A stretch of DNA of 64,000 bases from Ulva prolifera. Taxonomy: Eukaryota > Chlorophyta > Ulvophyceae > Ulvales > Ulvaceae. The stretch spans positions 7,451,985 to 7,515,984 of the forward strand of contig CM041196.1 of assembly GCA_023078555.1 (NCBI GenBank). Reading direction: 5' to 3'. The notes under the pieces were generated by a model. That model made no database searches. It saw only the letters and a list, made by a program, of their open reading frames with translations, and had not been told where the DNA came from. The position numbers and the translations under genes are program-made. Below, in pieces: positions 46,469 to 58,969 of the stretch (its first letter is position 1; every line of letters begins with the position of its first letter).

Positions 46469-49400
46469 TTACCCTGAAACCCTGTATGATCTGACCATCT
46501 TCCTGCGCGGCAGCATTGTCACTCTGGCAACCGAGAGATCTCTGGCGACCTCCTGGCAGTTGCCTGAGGATGTGTTGCTGACGGATTGCTGCGATGGGAT
46601 AAGCATGCTGCAAAGCCTTTTGATTGGAGGTTCCAACTGTTTGATGTGACTACTCACGATCGCTTGTGTTGTTGGATGCACCGCGGGTGCATGTACATGT
46701 TCATCATTTGCACTACTTTCCAAGATTGCGTTATGGCCTGCTTTTACACGGTCTCGCCCCAAAGATGTACTCGGTTCAGCACCATCGCCAGTGAAACATG
46801 ACGCCTCTCTCTGTTCAGAGAATTGTTCAGGCCTCATGTCCTTTGTTTCAACTTGTGGGTTGTGAGTGGAATCAATAGTGTCCTGAAAGATGGGTATGGT
46901 CGGCAGCAGCCGTGCGCAGGATCTGATGACTTCTTCTGCACGGGCTACTGTGACGGGATCGCCACACATGGGTACAGCAACTTTTCTGGATGTTGTGCCT
47001 TGGGTCAGCCCATGTGTCACTGCATCATGCCAGAAATGAACAGGTCCTTCAATGACTGAGCAACGGCCACCTCTGCGCATGTCTTCGGAAAGCATGGGGA
47101 CAGGCAAGTGTACATCGTCAAGAAGCGTTTCCTGTGACCGCGCTTCTGCGACCATACCTGCAAGGCAACGCCAGGTCCCCATCACGAGTGTGTGACAGTC
47201 CTGATCACTTGACAGTACGAAGGGTGTAGGCGAAAGGCCGTGGCTTTCCAGGATATTCAAGACTGCAGGTTGACCATCTTCAGCGCTTGCGATCCAAAGT
47301 GCAGCATGAGGATTTCTCAGTAATTTCAGACACATTGCAAAACTGGATTCTCACCAACAGAGGACAATGAATCCAAGGTGCGTCCATCTGCTACTGTTGG
47401 CCTCATTGCCGTGCTAGCGTCAGCCCCAGCCCCAGGTGGTTCCATCGGAACTGGATCCAGCTGCAGCAGCCTCGGGGAGACTGAAAGACGAGTTTCGTGA
47501 CTACAAACTAAAGTGAGCTTGACAAGACCAAGCAGCACATCTAGCTTGATAGATACCTGCAATTGCATCAAGAATCGCAGACTGCAATCACGCCAGGACA
47601 GCTTTTGCCCCGACGCACACACGGAGAAGCCAGCATTGATTTTCGAGGGTTCTAAATGTATCGATTCAGGATGGGAAGCACGCAAAGGCTGCACACACAG
47701 CTTACGCTGACTGCTTGGCTCTAGTTGACACTGACGATATGAAGCTTATGCACGCAGGATCCATCCGTGATTGGTTCATCAGAGATCGACACGGACCGTC
47801 CCATTGTTTTCCGAAACGAGTCGTGCTCGGAACATGATCCTGGATGGAGTTTCAGTTATTACTACTGGTAGTGAGGGACTGTTTACTAATTCACGAATCA
47901 GCGCTGAATTGGTGCAAGTGGTACCTTTGCAACAAATCTTTGTTTCAGATGTGTATGCAAGATCTGGATCGAAAGCTCTCATCATCAAGCAGCGAGCATT
48001 GTACTTTTGGAAAAGCTTTACGCCCTCACATGGCAGACACGCTCTGGTGTGTGTAGTATGCTGGGGCGTCCTTGCCTCACGACGTAGCCGAGGGGGTCAT
48101 GAACGCACAAACGCCACCTGCCCACTCTGCGAAGTGCCGAGGGGCTGTGATTGCTGTCAACGTGAGCTCGGGTCTCGCATGCCGCCTGTCTACTGACAAA
48201 GCAGGTTCGTGTGGTATAACTCAGTTCATCAGATGCGAACCGCGCTGTATGACATGACATCATATAACATGCCGCGCAACTACCAACATTCCGGAGCAAA
48301 GCACGTTGATGATGCAGTACAATCACTAAAGCAAGCATTGTCCAGCAGAGATATCCGCTTTCAGGTGTAGATTCGCTTTTGACGTGGCTGGATGCTAAGA
48401 GATCGTTTGGCATAGCAGTGGCCGTTCTACGTGCTCATATCTCACTGCTCAGAATGGGCATGCAGGGCGTCAGATCAACACTCTCTGGTGATTCTTGTGA
48501 GCAGAGCGTGGAAGCATCAATGAAAGTACGACTGCTTCGGCTCCACTAACGTGTTTGAGAGGCAATGAGAGTGATGCACATCTTGCGTGCAGAAGCTCAA
48601 CAAAATTGTACATCAGATGCCCATGATTCAGTCTGCAATAACAACAATAGTTCATATTCCCTCACAGAGTACATAACATGCAGTCAATGGCTACGAAATG
48701 TAGAGCTTGTTCTTGCGTTTGCAGTGAGTAACGCGTTTCTGGCGAGCGGAGCCTGTAACCTCATCACACCTAGAGAATCTTTGAATGTCTCTGCATCTCA
48801 TTCCACTACGCGCATCTCTGGCAATTTGAGCTTTGGGATGGTCAGGTGCCTGAATATCTTGGACCCCGCTACTTGTCCTGACTTTGTATAAATTTGTCTG
48901 GTGTGACTGCCGCAATCTTGGCGTGTGGGATGTGCCCAGTGAAGTAGCGCCTGCCACACATGAATCTCTTTCGGAATTGAGCGGGTCATGCAGCTTTTGC
49001 CGCATGTACAGTGCAGAGGTTTGAGGCTGCCAGCTCTGTGAGCTGAGCAGACCATTGATTCCTGCAGCTAGCCCATCATCACATCCCAAGCGATCCCATA
49101 GGTCCATCTGGGCTGTGTTATGTACTTGTCTTAGAGCATCACGGCAGCATAATTTGGACGTTTGTGCTGCCCCATTAAGTGTGCCAGGTGTGTTTTCTTT
49201 CATGTCCACCTTGGAATCAAAGGTGTATGTTTCATCTGACGCCAACATGTGGCAATTCAGCCGGAGGCGCCCTTGACTTGCTGTCACCAGTCTATCATCA
49301 TCTCCGCATTGAGAAGATTGGTGCGAGGCAGGTGGCTGTGTCTGACCTGTACAGTCGTGAAGCATGTGATTGCTACTCGATTCGGGAAAGCAAATGCCGT

Positions 49401-51373
49401 CATATTCTGCAGATATCTCAGCATCCGTATTAGGTGATTCGTTTGTCATATTGATATGATGTTACGTTGCAGTGAGGGTCCTACATTACAGACACGAAAG
49501 CTTTGCACCTTCTTTTCGATGCACACAAGTTCCTTGAATGTCGTTTCTCATGTCGTTCGTGCAAGACTTCAAACAATTGGCTAGTGGCATCTGTGCTGCG
49601 TTCACTCCGACAGTGTAGACTCTCTGGCTGTCTTGCGGTGTTCCACTGTCTCTCATAGTCCTGTGCCCATGATCTCGTGACAGCAATGTGTATGACTTTT
49701 TGTGCATGCCTGCTGTAGCATGACCACCATTGTTTCCGCATGGGTGGTTCTGCCCCTGGCACGGCATGGCATCCAAAAGGCTCGATGCAGGCGCATTTGC
49801 TTCCTTATGCATTGGTTGCTCACTCGCTGCTCTCTGAGCAGCACTGGTACATGAATCAGGCACACAGTTGAAAATTTGTGCACTGATGCATTCTTGATGC
49901 AGCAATGTCTGTTCTGTACACTGGCCTCTCTGCTGTACGCGTGTCTGCCCTGCATGCAGCATGTCTTATTGGGCCATTTTTTTCCCCTTGGGAGGATGAC
50001 CAGAATTGCCACAGTGGATTGAATCACGAATCTTGTAGAACTATGAAGTAGGGTGGTGGTGATCTGTGGAAAAATGGGAAAAAAAATTAAAAATCGGACT
50101 ATGATTCAGCTGGCTAGCCTGGAGTAGAATTCCAATGATCACGCTGGCATGGCTATAGTACATATGCGGAGTTATTCTTTCATGGACTCTTCATAGATTA
50201 GCCAGCCTGAACGTGGCCTCCATGTGGATGAGCGTCACTCGCAGTTTATGCACAGGCATTCTGAGACCTGCTCTGGCCAAATGGGTCAAGCCATGCGCAA
50301 ACATGTTTCTTGTCTGCTGCTGCTGCAAAAGGTTCATGCTGTACGAGCAGGACAACAACGCGCACCACATGGATGAGAGCATAGAAGAGCATTCAGCATT
50401 TCTTCCAGACGTCTGTTCCTTTGATCCATTTCACCATACTTGCTTTCCAGACAGTGTATGGCTAATTGTGCATCTGCCAGTCCTGACGCAGATTGTTTCT
50501 TCACCTGCTGGATCTCAGATGCAAGCATGTCAATGGCGCCTTGGACGTCTCGGTTAGTTTGCTGAACTTTTGACCTGTAAACATATTGGCGGTGCATCCA
50601 ATGACGCCAACCAACAGTGTTGCTGACTGCGGTTTACCGACAATATCACACACATCATGTCCCCAAAAAGCTTGCGATATGCGGCTTTTTGCAATAGTTT
50701 GTTCGTCGACTCCCCTGACTTCAGTGTTTCCTGACGGCTGCGATCCACTTTTCCGATCTGCTGTGCAGCGGTGGAGTGTTCGGCTGTGCACCCGTTAGAC
50801 AAGGCGTTCATGTCACGGAGAATTCGTGAAATGGCTGTCTGCACCGTATCTTGTACATCGTCAATGCGATTTCCCAAGGTGGCATTTTGCTGCGTCTGCC
50901 AACGATCAAAGGCTTCAGCCAGGTAATTTCGGGTGGCCTCCGAAAGGATGCCAGCAGATGACAATCCCTGCATACATGCCCCACCGAAGGTGCCAATAAC
51001 GGCCACCTGCCAATGTCAGTGTTTGACTGCATGTGCCGGTGTGCAGCACGGGTCCCAGGTGACAGTGCCTGCAAACTGGCTGTTGCATTACCTGGCAGTC
51101 CTGCCCGAACAGCAGGTCTTGGATCATGCCTTGCTTACTAACAACGTCTTGTATATTCGATCTCAACTCATGGGTAGTTGCATCCACGAACTGATGCTCG
51201 TGATCCAAAAGCTTGGCCAGGTTGACCACCTTGTCTTGCATCACAGTTAAACCGCCCCGTAGGTCCTCAAGGGAGGCCCCTAGGCGATGAACATTCTCGC
51301 AACACGATGACACACGACTGATCTGGCTTTTCAAGTATCTCATGTGTGTCGACCTGTCCGCCATCAACTCCAT
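46469..51373 (-). CDS. Large uncharacterised coiled-coil protein, multiple exons
   Basis: Not recognised. Reading the minus strand, the N-terminal part (about 51373-50340) is helical with heptad character: CCENVHRLGASLEDLRGGLT, ARNYLAEAFDRWQTQQNATL without its first residue certain, and AIDMLASEIQQVKKQSA with LESKYGEMDQRNRRLEEML. The middle (49960-48690) is polar, rich in Ser, Gln, Asn and His. The C-terminal part (47335-46469, one open frame of 288 codons) begins LWIASAEDGQPAVLNILESH and contains QLEPPIKRLCSMLIP near the end. Combining these into one gene is inference from strand, proximity and lack of other starts; there could be two genes. The long disordered middle and coiled-coil head suggest a structural or scaffold protein. 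Confidence 0.4.
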
Positions 51374-53359
51374 GGAGCTTCCCTGTATTGCCTGTGCACA
51401 GCTGTGTCAATATGAGAAGCGTCACTTACACAGCAGCACGGCCAGTCAGCCTAAACGATTTTAGCAAAACATTTTGTTATTGATAGTTGTTCAACATCTT
51501 GTTCATCACGTGGTCAGTGCCACTGAAATCCAACAACTATTCTAGTATTCCTCAATACGCGCTATAAGCTGACACTTTTCACTCCATCGTATCTGGGCCA
51601 TAATTGATGTAGGATCGGCTTATGATATTCATTGTGGAGCTGCGCACGTGCATGCCTGGACAAGGGGAAAGGTGATTACAGTGGCGTCTGGGGATCACCC
51701 GTACATTGATCAACGCGCACAGCGCGCGCAAGTACCTCATACCTACATACACAGCAGTGCAATCATGTTAAAGGGACTGAAGCGTGGTTCACATGTGTAT
51801 AATCTGTCTGCGTTTTGCTGTAAATTATTTTGAGTGGATGTGCTGTGCTGCTGTTGCTGCAAAACCAGATTCCGTTGCACTTCGCGCGGATGTTCGTGCT
51901 GCTCAAATCTGCTCGCCTGCAGTCACACGTGATCAAAAGCTTCCCCTTACTGTGCAAACGTGTCATCCAAGCATTGCGGCATTGCTGTCCTCAACACTCC
52001 TGGTGAATGTACGCAGTGACATCGAAGGGGCCAGCCGGGTGCAGCTGGGGTCGCCTTAACCTGCGGTGAACAGTTGCCAAACTTTATCAGTTTTACTTCA
52101 AGCACTGCCCCACAATCAGCAACCTGCGGCACTTCTGCATGAACTGGCTTCATGGACAAGTGTCTGCATGTGGCCAATGGGCGTAAATAATGGGGTAAAC
52201 CCCGCGCGCTGTCAACTCTGAGCTCACTGGACATTCCGTCGCGTAGCAGTGAGCGACATGAGGTCGGACCGTTGCATGGCAGAACACCCGAGCAACTACA
52301 CTTCGATTCCCATGGTGATTCGATCTTACATCTTGTATTCGGGATTCGTGAAGTTTAACATCCCACAAACGTCTTCCACAGCATACAAATGCAGCCAAGG
52401 CCAGCACTTGATCAACAAGCTCACAACAGGTAGCTGTACGCCGCCCAGCTTAAAGGGTCTTTAGGCTATGCCCCTTGCTTCCCTATTGCGAGAACGCATG
52501 CACAAAATAGAAGGACAAGGCAACGCGGAGAATTCTAGGGTATCTTTGCTAAAACATATCAAATCGTATGGTTTATTTGGACATGCGTGCGCCCTGTATG
52601 CCATACAGTGTCCACCTAGGGACCAGAGAACACAGATTTCAGCCTTTCTGGCACAGGTGTTGATTGGCGCGGTCAGCGTTGTCGAAGCGGCATTGCAGGT
52701 CGAAGTTGACTGTCGTGCATGATCACAGAATTACGTGAAGCACGTGTCGGGGTGCACAAAGCAAACAAAAGGAAGGCGAGCCCTTGTGGTTGGTAGAACC
52801 GCAATGTGTGCACTCCAGCAACCCTGCATTCATACCCAGCCACCGCACTTCAAGGGCAACCACCCAAAACCCAAATGATCTGAATTGCTGCCACAGGAAT
52901 GTCCCAATCATTTAAAGATGCATGGCCGCATGGACAGCATTCCCTGCCACAACACCACCCAGAACCAGTGTGGTACCTTCCACCGCTTCAGCATACGGAC
53001 CCTCAGAAAGAGTTGGACGCACCACCCCCCGCGATAGGCAGATACCTGGCAACACTGTGCTCCCCGCCAACACACTCAACCACAGCAACATGGCGACCAT
53101 TAGATGCGTCGCTCCTACGGCTGCTATGTGACTCATGCAATGCACTAACAGATGCCTAAACAGCTATTTCGTGGCATTTAAGAGTTGAACACCTTGCATA
53201 CACGCATGGTTGGAAATTGAAGCTGCGCTGTTTGACGCACATCTTACGTTCAATGCTAAATCCAGGTCCGGCGGCATCCCATATATTGCATCACAACAAT
53301 GTGGCGACCATCATAGACTGCAGCATGTGCTGCCAGTCAGTCCGCAATGCGTTCCCGGT
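51374..53359. other. Intergenic region of about 2 kb
   Basis: Several frames of 60-95 codons on both strands, none with a recognised domain. A plus-strand frame at 52468-52722 (LLKHIKSYGLFGHACALYAI) has plausible helical composition but no partner exon could be joined. Confidence 0.3.
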
Positions 53360-55128
53360 TTAGGAAATTGACTGCAAATACGCGTTCCACCCAGCTTTTC
53401 TATACTCTTCAGCTGCGGCACGTGGGTCGTCTGCTTTGATGACACCCCTTCCAACAATGATCACATCGCTTCCACGCTCACAGATAGCGCTTGTCGGCGT
53501 ATTGTACTGTTGTCCCAGTGCATCACCACCTGCGGTGAGCTGCACTCCCGGAGTCATGTGCAGCAATCCAGGAGAACCCATGCCGCATGGCCACTGTGCT
53601 GGCTTGATAGAGATGAAACCCATCACGAAATCCTGAATATGAAACGATTGTATGCGGGCAGGTTGGCTGCGATGACGCCAAGATCCGTGGCTCGGTATCA
53701 ACTTAAAGCAATTTTGCATTGTAAGATCACACCTGATGCTCCTCTGCGGCCTTGAGCACAGCTTTGGTGTAGTCACCAGTTGCCAGAGTGCCTTTGCTGG
53801 ACATCTCTGCCAGGAGCAGCAGCCCTCGCCCTTTTGCTGCCCCAACACTCTTTAGGCCTTCAATAATTCCAGGGCCTGGAACAAGATGAGCATTCGTCAT
53901 ATGGCTCCAGTCTGCAATCTTGTAGATCCCCCCACCGTACTGCTGGACGACAGTGTTGCCAATATCGGCAAATTTGCGGTCCTCAAATATCAGGAAATCA
54001 TGCTGTGCTGCGATGTCCTGCAGCTCCTTAGCATCTGAGTCAGTCCAGCGATTGAACATGTCAACATGAGTCTTGAGCACACAAATCTGTGGGCCAATTG
54101 TCCTGGCCAGGGCAAGCACATCGTCGACGTCTGTCGTGTCAGCAGCCACACACAAATTTGTTGACTTCCTGACCATGATCTCAAAGCATTTACGGGCTGT
54201 AGCGTTCTTCGCTAGCGAAGCTCTTGCCTCATAAGACAATCTTTTTGGTGCTTCAGCTGGTTTGCTGGCCCCTGCAAACGTAAGTCATCGTGGATTCAAG
54301 TGGACAAACATACTGTGGCAGTTAAATAGGCAACCATGGCAAAGCATTGTCCTCGAAGCGAGGACCGTCAACTGGAGTCACACCTGCCACAGCAGCAGTA
54401 GTCTGATTTTCAGCCAAAAATGTCTTGACTGAATCTGCGACATCAGAAGTCAGGAGCTGCTTTTTCACGAGGGTATCAACAATGAACGTCAAAGTGAACG
54501 CAGAATGTAGTTGGATGCCGCCCCGTTCGAGATGTGCCTTGCCGCCTTGCTGGCGGTCAATCAGCACAACAACATCACTCACCTCCAGCCCTTCTTGCTG
54601 CAGAAATGCGACCGCGTCATCCCCTGCTAGGAGTCACGGATTTCGGGCAGTTTCCGGGCACACTGGCACAAGTCAAATCTGTGGAGAGCAGGTGCGCACC
54701 TTCAGAGGGTCCACCGTTTCCATGACAGATGCCCCACTTGTGACCAAGTCTTCAACGATGAGGCACTTTTGGCCACGAGAAAACGCTCCTTCGATAGCCT
54801 TCTTGGTCCCATAGTCTTTGACCTCCTTCCGCCTCATCAGCATAGGCGTTCCATACCTCAGTGTCATGGCTGAAGCAATGGGCAGCGCTGTGTATGGGAC
54901 ACCACACATGACATCAAAGGTTGCAGAGGAGCAGCAATCCCACATGACATCCGACACTTTGGCCAGGACATCAGGGTACGACACAATGATCCGAAGGTCA
55001 ATGTATATTGGCGATATTAAGCCACTTTTCAGCGTGAAGCTGCCAAACTTGACAGCGTGGATCTCATGGAGCTTCACAACAAGGCTTTCGTACTCCTCGT
55101 GACCGACTGGGGCCATGTCTGCCTGCAT
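53360..55128 (-). CDS. UMPS: UMP synthase (orotate phosphoribosyltransferase + OMP decarboxylase)
   Basis: Four exons join in phase: 55128-54700, 54624-54384, 54271-53733 and 53632-53360, giving 493 residues, normal for the bifunctional enzyme. The N-terminal half makes OMP from orotate and [42 protein letters not shown] with [10 protein letters not shown], and the PRPP-binding loop [17 protein letters not shown]. The C-terminal half decarboxylates OMP to [14 protein letters not shown], then [15 protein letters not shown], which carries the catalytic Asp-x-Lys-x-x-Asp set, and HLVPGPGI. The end has [17 protein letters not shown], the phosphate-binding loop. Orotate-transferase-first order is that of plants and animals. 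The protein starts [20 protein letters not shown] without an obvious transit peptide, suggesting a cytosolic enzyme. Confidence 0.97.
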
Positions 55129-55829
55129 ATTGTACGCCTGTTTTGAAGTCTAAAGCGCAGCTCTGCATCCTGCTGCAAGCACTACGCCGCACACAAACAC
55201 GAAGTTGCTGAATTACATACCAAGCAGAGCAAATCAGCTGCTTCCGAAAATGCTGCGTGCCTTGCCCGGCGGCTGGAGGTAAGGCCCCGACCAGGCGGCA
55301 GATCAGCCGGCGCGCAGCAGCGTCTACGAGCACAAGGCAGTGGTTGGACCCGACACGTGCGAAAAGCTCGAGAGTGCAGCATAAAATGCCTTGTGGTGCT
55401 TCGATGTTTGCGTTCTCACCAGATGTGGATAAGGACCATGCAGGAAGGATCGAGCTCCACACGCGAGGCAATGTTCGTGACTTTGTTTCGACCAACGGCG
55501 CTGAGTTGCCTATTCACTGCACAAAGCTGACTTTGCTGCCATGGTCGGGGTAAGTTCGGCCGGGCGACGGGCTCATTGGTGCGTTATTGGAATTCGCTGT
55601 TTTCGAAATTGAAAAAGGACAGCGATTATGACGGGGGCACCAACCAAACGGTGTGAATGCGGTTGCGCTAACATCGAATCGATGAGCGGAAACCATACCA
55701 CTGCAGCAACAACGATCCGTATCCAACATCTGCATTTTTCGTGTGATGTTTCGACGTCCGGTACATACATCGAGCGCGACTCTTGCAAGCGTTTTTCGCA
55801 GCGCAGGCCGTCAACGACAAGTACGAGCG
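55129..55829. promoter_or_regulatory. Divergent UMPS-HINT intergenic region
   Basis: 701 bases between the two divergent start codons. Open frames exist on both strands but show no family motifs; the plus-strand frame from about 55400 could be a 5' exon of HINT, though the HINT start at 55830 fits known family N-termini without it. Confidence 0.45.
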
Positions 55830-56801
55830 ATGTCAGAGGCAGAGGCTGCCAATGCAGCTGCATCGTGAGTGCCATCCTCTTGCGCCAATCTGGATGCTTT
55901 ACATGCGCAGGGGGGTCGCCCCTGCACTTTGTCAAGGCGACGTGAATGCAGGGCAGCGCAGGGAGACGGTCCGACCATTTTTGATAAAATTGTCGATAAA
56001 AGCATTCCTGCAGACGTATGATTCCCTACCAATTCACTCCACACCGCACGGCAACCTATCGGCGAACACTGCGAATCAGGTGCAGGTCATATACGAGGAC
56101 GACGTGTGTTTAGCATTCCGTGACATCAGCCCAACTGCACCAACTCACTTTTTGGTGATTCCCAAGGTGAAGGGGTGTTTGTCTCGGTTGTCGAAGGCCA
56201 CAGAAGCAGACAAATCCACCCTTGGACACTTGTTGTTTGTTGCTCAGCAAGTGGCCAATCAAGGTGGGATGCTGCAAATGGCTTTCACATAAATGCACAG
56301 CTACACATGAACCCACCCCATGAATACGAAGTTGCGTGTCTGTAGTTCATGCTCACCTGAGAGAGAACACTGTGGTTGACATGCGTGGGCAATTGTATGA
56401 TCGTTCTTTCCAAGAACCATCACAAGGCAACATGAGCAACGTACACATCGATCTGGGGTACTGCTATCAAGACCGTTCTGTTTGTAGAGGGCTTGACCAA
56501 TTCCGATCAAGACAAAGACGGCTTCCGAGTCGTCATTAATGATGGACCAAAGGTGCTCAGCTGATCCATGCAGATCAGGGCGCATACGGAAATCGCTTTC
56601 ACATCCGAGGCCAGGGCTGACCTCCAATGCCGATGTGTGGTGCAGGGCTGCCAGTCTGTCTACCATCTTCATCTCCATGTGATTGGAGGCCGACAGGGGT
56701 GTGCTGTCTGCGCTTTGTGCTATCATGCAGCTTTTTACGATGCCTATCAATTGTGTGACTCACCAACAACCAAAGCTTTCAGGTGCTGGCCCGCGTTCTG
56801 A
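55830..56801 (+). CDS. HINT1: Histidine triad nucleotide-binding protein (HINT)
   Basis: Six short exons join in phase: 55830-55864, 55952-56015, 56086-56263, 56488-56552, 56646-56698 and 56783-56801, giving 137 residues. The N-terminus MSEAEAANAAAS leads to PTIFDKIVDKSIPAD and VIYEDDVCLAFRDISPTAPT, which give the HINT nucleotide pocket. DGFRVVINDGPK follows, and SVYHLHLHVIGGRQ gives the His-x-His-x-His triad. The last 19-base exon supplies the usual aromatic end, here GCWPAF. HINT proteins hydrolyse nucleoside phosphoramidates and adenylated amino acids. Size and all active-site residues match the family. Start choice: the ATG at 55830 directly precedes an Ala/Glu-rich tail like those of other HINT proteins; a longer N-terminus cannot be excluded. 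It is divergent from UMPS. Confidence 0.95.
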
Positions 56802-58969
56802 AAGGATGTATGCTACCCACACAATGCATCAAATGGCAACCAGGATGTGGACAAGGTGATGGAGTATCTTGCAGTATGGCCTTAGGCTAGTGGAAGGCGC
56901 CACTGCCCATGTACAGGTAACGGTTGCAAGGTTGACGGCCAGTCGATGGCAAATCACCAATGTACACGAATCATACAACCATGTACAAGCAATTTACCGC
57001 AAAGTAGGCTCGTTATTCGTGCGGCTTCCTTAATTTGTACGAGTGCACATCCATCATGGTTTGCTCCGCCATGCTGAGACTTCAAATCTGGTTTGCACCT
57101 GGCAACCAAGCGTAGCTCATAAGCGGACAATCATTGGTCGGTTGCTGTGGCATCCACCATCACGCATATACAACAGCTTGTGCGGCATGTGTCCCTGATC
57201 ACGCCGCCGAGCTTGTGTGTTGACCATACAGCACAGTTGTGCATCTGATGCGTACACCGCAGCGTGTAGATTGTGTTGCTGGAAGCCTCGATATGACCTG
57301 ATGCTGAGAAGCACATCGAGACAGCAGAACATGAGTGGGCCCCAGGAGTCAGCAGCGGTAGGCTGCGATGTCAGCATCACGGCTGCAGGAGTCCAGTGGG
57401 GTCCAGAGGTGATCAGCCATCACTGACTACGCAAGCGGCATTCGTACACATGCTGGGACGCTACTGCATCAGCCATCCAAGAGCTGCTTATCCCCTGGCC
57501 TTACCAGAAGCCTTAGCGCTTTGTACAGACCGACTGTGGCCGGCGACCCTGAATTCGTGTGTCGTGGTACTGGTGTGCACAGGGTGGGTCCCCAAACCCA
57601 CCACCTCAATGCAAGAATCTATGCGGTGAAGTTGCAGTGACCATTTGTATTGCCTCCGATGTTCGATGGTCCGACATGAATACCACGAGGTCTCCTTAAG
57701 GCCTTGGGTGTTTCTTTCGGTCGTTGTGGGTGGTTTTCGAGTGCAGCCTGAGTCAGATTGATTAAGACGCTTGAGTGGGTATACGTTTAGGTATGCCTCC
57801 AGCTCACAGCGCCAGGAGCGATGGACTTTGCACGTGGGTATGTGCGCCCTGCCGAGCGATGACTCCAATGCTCGCTGGGTCCGGCGTGATGCCCGATTGG
57901 GTAAGCGTGAGTGTCTGGGTGAGACCAAACTGCTGGAAGATATGGATACAGCTGTAGGTTGTCTGGAGTCATCGTGAGGTCTATTAAAATGTGCGGGGCC
58001 CGTGAACCTTGACATGTGGTATCTTTTCCGCCGCCGCAGCGGATCAGGAGCATGGGCGCTCCCTCTGTTACAGGTTACAACGGCCGCGACCGGGCTCCAT
58101 CCCGCGGATCCTATACTTGCTGCCGGCCTCCAGTCGGCAGCAAGTATGCCACGGCGTTACGAACTCACGTGCATGCACGCGGGCAGTGAACATTCACACA
58201 ACGTGCAAACACAGGATTGCTCTTCGACCGGGTGCCCATCGCGTAATCGGAGGATCCCAAACAATTAATTAGAAATACAGTGTCATGTGCTCAGATCGAT
58301 CACGTGCCCAGTATCGCATCCTGACTCCTTGTTCAGTGATAGATTCCTCCTGTCCGGACTGGATCCAGCACTTGCTCACGAGAATCACATCCACATCCAA
58401 AACAAAAGGGGAATCGTCTCGGAAAAAAACCACTACCCAAGCCGGAAAACATTGTGAAGAATGCCGACTGCAGCTGAACCCGCCTGATTGATACCGACCT
58501 CATCGTTTCGAATTCACGGCAACCTGCAGCTGATTCACGGCTGCCAAAACCTGCCACCCGCGCGGACACTCTCCGCCAAGGTCCGGTGGGCACTGCAGAG
58601 CTGCCGTTACATGTGAAGAGCACACCTTGAGATGGGCTGCCTGGTGTGCTGCCCGTGACAGGTGCGCCTGGCTGCCTGTTCGGCGATTTTTGTGCACCAG
58701 CCCGAGTTCACTGCCGCGCCACAGATTATCTGTATGGTGTGCATGCCTGAACGAGTAACACATATGCATGCTTGGTAAGCTGTCGACATTTACGCCAGTT
58801 GGTGTTGATATATGCAAAGAATCTCTGTGTGAGGGGCCCAATGCCTGCCTTATACAGCACTTCGCGTGCATCAGTCACTTCGTGGGCAACTAATTACCCG
58901 ATGTTATGGATTTGAACAAATAACAACGACAGGCTGGGGATCATTCAGCTCTGAAAACGGTCATTGCAA
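56802..58969. other. Intergenic region of about 2.2 kb
   Basis: No recognised gene. The longest frame, 175 codons on the minus strand (57488-58015), is Ser/Arg/His-rich, lacks motifs and is probably chance. A strong inverted repeat is annotated separately at 58113-58147. Confidence 0.35.
58113..58147. repeat. Perfect 13-base-pair inverted repeat (hairpin)
   Basis: ATACTTGCTGCCG (58113-58125) and its exact reverse complement CGGCAGCAAGTAT (58135-58147) are separated by nine bases. It could fold as a stable stem in RNA or DNA. Confidence 0.9.

Noticed and set aside
57488-58015. 175-codon minus-strand frame
   Set aside because: Ser/Arg/His-rich, no motif, no partner exons, and overlapping frames on the other strand are equally open. 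Most likely chance.
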